Origin: an uncultured Clostridia bacterium
Lineage (GTDB): Bacteria > Bacillota > Clostridia > Oscillospirales > Ruminococcaceae
Direction: 5' to 3'
NCBI GenBank assembly: GCA_947385505.1
Contig: CANDLP010000071.1
Coordinates: 1-8,915, forward strand
DNA: 8,915 nucleotides
Part shown: positions 6,337-8,915 of the stretch, one piece after another
How the letters are laid out: every line of letters begins with the position of its first letter
Numbering within the stretch: position 1 is the first letter of the stretch
Notes under the pieces: model-generated
Seen by the model: only the letters and a program-made list of their open reading frames with translations
Told to the model about the DNA's origin: nothing
Database searches by the model: none
Translations under genes and position numbers: made by a program

Positions 6337-7719
6337 ATGGAAAACACCGAAAAGACAATGGAAAAAATAGTCGCTTTATGTAAGGGAAGGGGATTTATTT
6401 TCCCCGGAAGCGACATTTACGGCGGTCTTGCCAACACATGGGACTACGGTCCCTTAGGCGCCCGTCTTAAAAATAACGTAAAGGACGCGTGGAGAAAACG
6501 CTTTATTCAGGAACGCCGCAACAGCTTTGAGTTAGACGCCGACATTTTAATGCACCCGAGAGTATGGGAGGCTTCGGGTCATGTGGCAAGCTTTTCCGAC
6601 CCACTCCTCGACTGCAAGGAATGTAAAATGCGCCACAGAGCGGACAATCTTATCGAAAGCTTCGACCCCGACGCTCACCCCGACGCCATGAGCAAGGAAG
6701 AGATGTTCGAGTATATCGAAAGCCATAAGATACCCTGTCCCAAGTGCGGCAAGTCCAATTATACGGGCATACGCGAGTTTAACCTGATGTTTCAGACATA
6801 CAGAGGCGTTACCGCCGACAGCAAGAGCGTTATCTATCTTCGCCCCGAAAACGCACAGGGAGAGTATGTAAACTTCCTTAACGTTCAGCGCACAATGAGA
6901 GCCAAGCTTCCTTTCTCCATAGGTCAGATAGGAAAGGCTTTCAGAAACGAGATAACCCCCGGCAACTTCACCTTCCGCACCATAGAATTTGATCAGATGG
7001 AGTTCCAGACCTTCTGTAAGGAAGGACAGGACGGCGAACTGTACGATTTCTTCAAACAGTTCGGAAAGAAGTTCTATATGGATCTGGGCATTAAAGAGGA
7101 GCACCTCCGTTATCACGACCACGAAAAGCTTGCCCATTACGCAAAGGCGGCCTGCGACATAGAATTCCTGTTCCCCTTCGGCTGGGGCGAGGTAAACGGA
7201 ACTCACAACCGCACCGACTTCGACCTTACCAGACATCAGGAATACAGCGGCCAGAAGATAGAATATCTTGACCCCGAAACCAACGAGAAATATATTCCTT
7301 ATATTATAGAATCCACCTACGGACTGGACAGAACGGTACTTGCACTTATCTGCGAAGCCTACGACGAAGAAGTTATCGACGCGGAAAAGAACGACACGAG
7401 AGTTGTGCTTCATTTTGATCCGTCAATTGCCCCCATAAAGGCGGCGGTTTTGCCTCTTTCAAAGAAATTGGCGGACGGCGCGCTGGAAATACACGACGAG
7501 CTGGCAAAGCATTTTATGGTGGATTACGACGAAACCGGCTCCATAGGCAAGCGTTACCGCAGACAGGACGAAATAGGAACTCCTTTCTGTATCACCTACG
7601 ATTTTGACAGCGTGGAGGATAAGTGCGTTACGGTGAGAGAGAGGGACAGCATGGAGCAGGAAAGAATTCCCGTGGCTGAGCTTAAGGGTTATATTGAAGA
7701 AAGAGTTCAAGGAAAATAA
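6337..7719 (+). CDS. glyQS: Glycyl-tRNA synthetase, single-chain dimeric type
   Basis: This class II aminoacyl-tRNA synthetase attaches glycine to tRNA-Gly (EC 6.1.1.14). The 460-residue chain matches the alpha2 type of Gram-positive bacteria, archaea and eukaryotes rather than the alpha2beta2 GlyQ/GlyS type. The N-terminus has GFIFPGSDIYGGLANTWDYGPLG. Motif 2 begins with R203-N204-E205 in FRNEITPGNFTFRTIEFDQME, and motif 3 is GLDR (329-332). C93-x2-C96 and C134-x2-C137 form a likely zinc ribbon in the insertion domain. The C-terminal part from about 365 is the anticodon-binding domain, with GSIGKRYRRQDEIGTPF. The upstream AGAAAGGG lies about 12 bases from the ATG, rather far. A second ATG at codon 8 lacks a ribosome site. 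No T-box leader precedes it, and it is probably expressed with ilvE. Confidence 0.97.
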   Translation: MENTEKTMEKIVALCKGRGFIFPGSDIYGGLANTWDYGPLGARLKNNVKDAWRKRFIQERRNSFELDADILMHPRVWEASGHVASFSDPLLDCKECKMRHRADNLIESFDPDAHPDAMSKEEMFEYIESHKIPCPKCGKSNYTGIREFNLMFQTYRGVTADSKSVIYLRPENAQGEYVNFLNVQRTMRAKLPFSIGQIGKAFRNEITPGNFTFRTIEFDQMEFQTFCKEGQDGELYDFFKQFGKKFYMDLGIKEEHLRYHDHEKLAHYAKAACDIEFLFPFGWGEVNGTHNRTDFDLTRHQEYSGQKIEYLDPETNEKYIPYIIESTYGLDRTVLALICEAYDEEVIDAEKNDTRVVLHFDPSIAPIKAAVLPLSKKLADGALEIHDELAKHFMVDYDETGSIGKRYRRQDEIGTPFCITYDFDSVEDKCVTVRERDSMEQERIPVAELKGYIEERVQGK

Positions 7720-7731
7720 CAAGGCGGGGAT

Positions 7732-8226
7732 ATGAGCAAATTACAAAATATGCGCTTAATCGAAATACCCAAATTTCGTGCGGTTTCATCGGGGCCAAAA
7801 ACATTAGACGAGATTTTCGGCGATAAGGAAAACAGTTTTAATACATGGGTACACGCTCACCGCGATTTATTGGTAAAAAGCATTTTTGAGCCGCAGGATA
7901 TTTTATGGCACGAAAATCAAGATATCAACCAATCCGTTTGGGTGTTGCCTGTCCACGACAATGTCAGCGAAGCGGACACTTCGCCATATGAAATTATTGA
8001 ATTTCCCGGAGGGATGTTTTTAGTTGCCACGGCAGATGAAAAGGATGAAGCCGACCTTAATGAGACTGTCGATTGTATGTACAAATGGATAAATAACAGC
8101 ACGGTTTTTGAATACGGCGGCTTCCCCAAAAGCGGAATGTGCAATATGCCCAATCCCGGCGGTGCCATAGATAAAGCGCTGGGTATTGCACAGCAGCAGA
8201 TTTTTCTTCCGCTGAAATTTCGTTAA
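7732..8226 (+). CDS. Stand-alone GyrI-like / AraC effector-binding domain protein
   Basis: This 164-residue soluble protein resembles the C-terminal effector-binding (GyrI-like) domain of AraC- and MerR-type regulators. Recognisable blocks are the strand IPKFRAVSSGPKTLDEIFGD (12-31), the central SPYEIIEFPGGMFLVATA, the helix ending in CMYKWINNS and the end FPKSGMCNMPNPGGAIDKALG followed by a final strand IFLPLKFR. No helix-turn-helix is present. The start has its own ribosome site, AAGGCGGGG, so it is a free-standing domain and not a truncated regulator. Family members bind small hydrophobic or cationic molecules, inhibit gyrase or hydrolyse toxic compounds; which applies here is unknown. It begins 12 bases after glyQS and is probably co-transcribed. 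It is followed by the terminator hairpin at 8261-8298. Confidence 0.82.
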   Translation: MSKLQNMRLIEIPKFRAVSSGPKTLDEIFGDKENSFNTWVHAHRDLLVKSIFEPQDILWHENQDINQSVWVLPVHDNVSEADTSPYEIIEFPGGMFLVATADEKDEADLNETVDCMYKWINNSTVFEYGGFPKSGMCNMPNPGGAIDKALGIAQQQIFLPLKFR

Positions 8227-8260
8227 TGCTATTTTGAGACATTTTAAAACATTATAAAAA

Positions 8261-8298
8261 TATACCGCACAAAGTCATATCCGTCTTTGTGCGGTATA
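8261..8298. terminator. Terminator hairpin between convergent genes
   Basis: A perfect 14-bp stem (TATACCGCACAAAG, 8261-8274, with its complement at 8285-8298) encloses a 10-base loop. On the minus strand five T residues follow directly (8256-8260), so it is a good terminator for the cheV transcript, whose stop is about ten bases before it. On the plus side the T-tract is weak, so termination of the ilvE group here is likely but less efficient. Confidence 0.85.
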
Positions 8299-8308
8299 AT
8301 CTTATAAA

Positions 8309-8915
8309 TCAGTATTTCAAATACTCATGCATTTTTTCGATGAGAATGCCAATCTGCGGCTTGGAGAACTGTTCGTCCGCGCCCACCGACTTACCCTTAA
8401 TGCGCATTTTATCATTGATAAGCGAACTGAAAAGGAATACCGGTATCTTTTTCATAACGGGATCGTCCTTTATGCGCTTTGTAAGGTGATGACCGTCCAT
8501 CTGAGGCATCTCGATATCCGAAATAAGAAGAGCCACCTCGTCGCGTATGTTTTCGCCGAGATTCTTGTATCCCTCTATGTAATCAAGCGCGTCCTTTCCG
8601 TTGGTGAAGGATATAACATTTTTGAAGCCCGCCGTATGAAGCGAATCCATTATCATTTTGTTGAGCAGAGCGCTGTCTTCGGCGATAACCACATGACCGT
8701 CAAAATTAACTCCGTCAAATTTGGAAAGCTTTTCAATGCCGGTTGTGTCAAGTCCCGCGGAGCGGTTGATATCCGCCACTATCTTTTCAAAGTCAAGTAC
8801 CAGTATCATGCCGTCGTCAAGCTTCGCAACGCCCGTTATAAGTCCCAGATTCTCGCTCTGAGCTACCGAGGGGGGCTTCTCGATACTGGTCCAGCTGAGC
8901 TTTACAATACCGTTT
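8309..8915 (-). CDS. cheV: CheV-type chemotaxis protein (CheW domain end plus receiver), partial
   Basis: The reading frame stays open to the right edge, so this is the C-terminal part of a longer gene and the ATG at 8807-8809 is internal. The first 35 visible residues include NGIVKLSWTSIEKP and LGLITGVAKLDDG, the end of a CheW-like coupling domain, continuing as MILVLDFEKIV. A short linker leads to a response-regulator receiver: acidic pair in VVIAEDS, phospho-acceptor Asp in LLISDIEMPQMDG (codon at 8516-8518), Ser in FLFSS and Lys in FSKPQ. CheV couples chemoreceptors to CheA, and by family knowledge its phosphorylation aids adaptation. This implies a motile chemotactic cell. The stop is TGA at 8309-8311, followed by a terminator. 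The start and most of the CheW domain lie outside the window. Confidence 0.92.
   Translation of the reverse strand, partial: NGIVKLSWTSIEKPPSVAQSENLGLITGVAKLDDGMILVLDFEKIVADINRSAGLDTTGIEKLSKFDGVNFDGHVVIAEDSALLNKMIMDSLHTAGFKNVISFTNGKDALDYIEGYKNLGENIRDEVALLISDIEMPQMDGHHLTKRIKDDPVMKKIPVFLFSSLINDKMRIKGKSVGADEQFSKPQIGILIEKMHEYLKY

Noticed and set aside
6547..7413. 288-residue open frame antisense to glyQS
   Set aside because: It lies entirely opposite a certain synthetase gene, has no ribosome site or recognisable motif, and reads as composition-driven V/G/A-rich sequence.
7732..8226. Truncated AraC-family regulator (pseudogene)
   Set aside because: The gene has its own ribosome site, an intact domain from strand one to the end, and no helix-turn-helix remnant upstream, where glyQS ends 12 bases earlier.
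8289..8489. 66-residue plus-strand open frame after the GyrI-like gene
   Set aside because: It starts inside the terminator hairpin and lies opposite the CheV receiver.
8309..8809. Complete stand-alone response regulator starting at 8809
   Set aside because: The frame continues upstream without a stop to the window edge and encodes CheW-domain sequence, so the ATG is internal to a CheV-type gene.

Overview
The window looks like chromosomal DNA from a fibre-associated member of the Clostridia, perhaps Oscillospirales/Ruminococcaceae-like. This is an inference. It rests on Bacillota-type purine-rich ribosome binding sites, sigma-A-type promoters, a single-chain glycyl-tRNA synthetase, a DUF6171-type cysteine-rich protein known mainly from Firmicutes, a cytoplasmic GH51 arabinofuranosidase and a CheV chemotaxis protein. 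No rRNA or other taxonomic marker settles the species.

Left part, all on the minus strand. A three-gene operon runs leftward from a strong promoter at 5033-5061: GH51 alpha-L-arabinofuranosidase (3464-4930), a DUF6171-like cysteine-rich protein (3216-3467, overlapping by ATGA) and a Nudix hydrolase (2666-3193). It ends at a clear minus-strand terminator (2622-2655). Then comes a 166-bp palindromic element with roughly 40-bp inverted arms and a GC-rich structured core (2450-2615). Last is a large FtsX-type ABC transporter permease (21-2381) with its own extended -10 promoter. Its ATPase partner is not in the window.

Right part. From the shared divergent control region (4931-5232), a plus-strand group starts at a promoter at 5101-5129: branched-chain aminotransferase (ilvE, 5233-6297), glycyl-tRNA synthetase (glyQS, 6337-7719) and a stand-alone GyrI-like effector-binding protein (7732-8226). 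The gaps are 39 and 12 bases and show no terminator, so co-transcription is likely. A 14-bp-stem hairpin (8261-8298) separates this group from a convergent minus-strand gene, the C-terminal part of CheV (8309-8915), which runs off the right edge.

Functionally the window is mostly housekeeping and sugar-catabolic: arabinose release from oligosaccharides, branched-chain amino acid transamination, Gly-tRNA charging and a chemotaxis adaptor. I found no convincing new multi-gene system. The most interesting items are the MITE-like palindromic element beside the permease promoter, a possible competing-hairpin leader before the arabinofuranosidase gene, the fixed grouping of a glycosidase with a DUF6171 protein and a Nudix enzyme that lacks one canonical box glutamate, and the orphan GyrI-like domain behind glyQS.
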